Below, piece after piece: positions 22,815 through 22,868 of a stretch of 22,868 bases of DNA. A program made the position numbers and the translations under genes. How positions within the stretch are numbered: the stretch's first letter is position 1; each line of letters opens with the position of its first letter. This DNA comes from DASQDN01 sp035630195 (GTDB lineage Bacteria > Acidobacteriota > Terriglobia > Bryobacterales > Bryobacteraceae). The notes below the pieces were generated by a model that worked only from the letters and a program-made list of their open reading frames with translations, ran no database searches and had not been told where the DNA came from. Location: the NCBI GenBank assembly GCA_035630195.1, contig DASQLD010000110.1:1-22868 (forward strand), in the 5' to 3' direction.

Positions 22815-22868
22815 ATGAGCCGACGACATTACATGATTACCGTAAACTCCGATGCAGATCCGGACAGA
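22815..22868 (+). CDS. Start of a downstream gene, cut by the window edge
   Basis: ATG at 22815 opens 18 codons, MSRRHYMITVNSDADPDR, to the end of the window. It starts 34 bp after the protease stop, in the same direction, so it may form an operon with it. No strong ribosome site is seen. Too short for a family call; a protease partner or substrate is only a guess. Confidence 0.35.
   Translation, partial: MSRRHYMITVNSDADPDR

Noticed and set aside
1..22868. CRISPR array, tRNA, rRNA or known riboswitch
   Set aside because: Read through without finding regularly spaced repeats, a cloverleaf, rRNA sequence or a riboswitch core.

Overview
The window looks like a chromosomal segment from a soil-type Acidobacteriota, closest in style to Solibacter/Bryobacter relatives. 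This is inferred from gene content, not from a search. Indicators are a winged-helix regulator fused to a PD40/TolB-like propeller, a DUF1080 (3-keto-disaccharide hydrolase) protein, a PEP-CTERM protein, an 'ANRENAKRSxGPKT'-type small protein, many Tat or Sec export signals ending in 'AQ', and moderately high GC.

Region 1 (1-8292) is a plus-strand catabolic-looking operon: MFS transporter, glycosidase-like protein of unknown function, Tat-exported DUF362 protein, Tat-exported PIG-L-type deacetylase, exported helical-toroid-like protein, and CocE/S15-type hydrolase. Starts and stops overlap or nearly touch, including an ATGA overlap. A Tat-like signal gene starts divergently at position 67, only 26 bp from the transporter start. 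The set suggests uptake and periplasmic de-acylation of an organic acid or sugar conjugate, but the substrate is not visible.

Region 2 (8141-9404) is an accessory patch: a minus-strand 'ANREN' family gene whose 3' end runs 152 bp antisense into the hydrolase gene, a 10-bp tandem repeat, and a roughly 290-bp internally deleted IS3-family element that keeps both terminal inverted repeats and the transposase C-terminus.

Region 3 (9405-14588) holds a membrane-anchored one-component regulator (minus) divergent from a PEP-CTERM secreted protein (plus), with a perfect 10-bp inverted repeat between them. An exported TPR protein follows, flanked by two stretches of about 550 and 640 bp in which I see no convincing gene.

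Region 4 (14589-21141) is all minus strand: an exported DUF1080 protein, and a tightly overlapping five-gene operon read as OmpR-family regulator, CheY-like receiver, outer-membrane beta-barrel, periplasmic type-1 copper cupredoxin, and membrane histidine kinase. Upstream of it lies a membrane-anchored CxxCH haem-binding protein. Together these could sense and answer a periplasmic redox, metal or solute signal; this is the most system-like unit of the window.

Region 5 (21142-22868) has a twin-hairpin intergenic repeat, a near-consensus sigma70 promoter whose -10 box lies inside a 12-bp palindrome, a subtilisin-like protease without a signal peptide, and the start of a further gene cut by the window edge.
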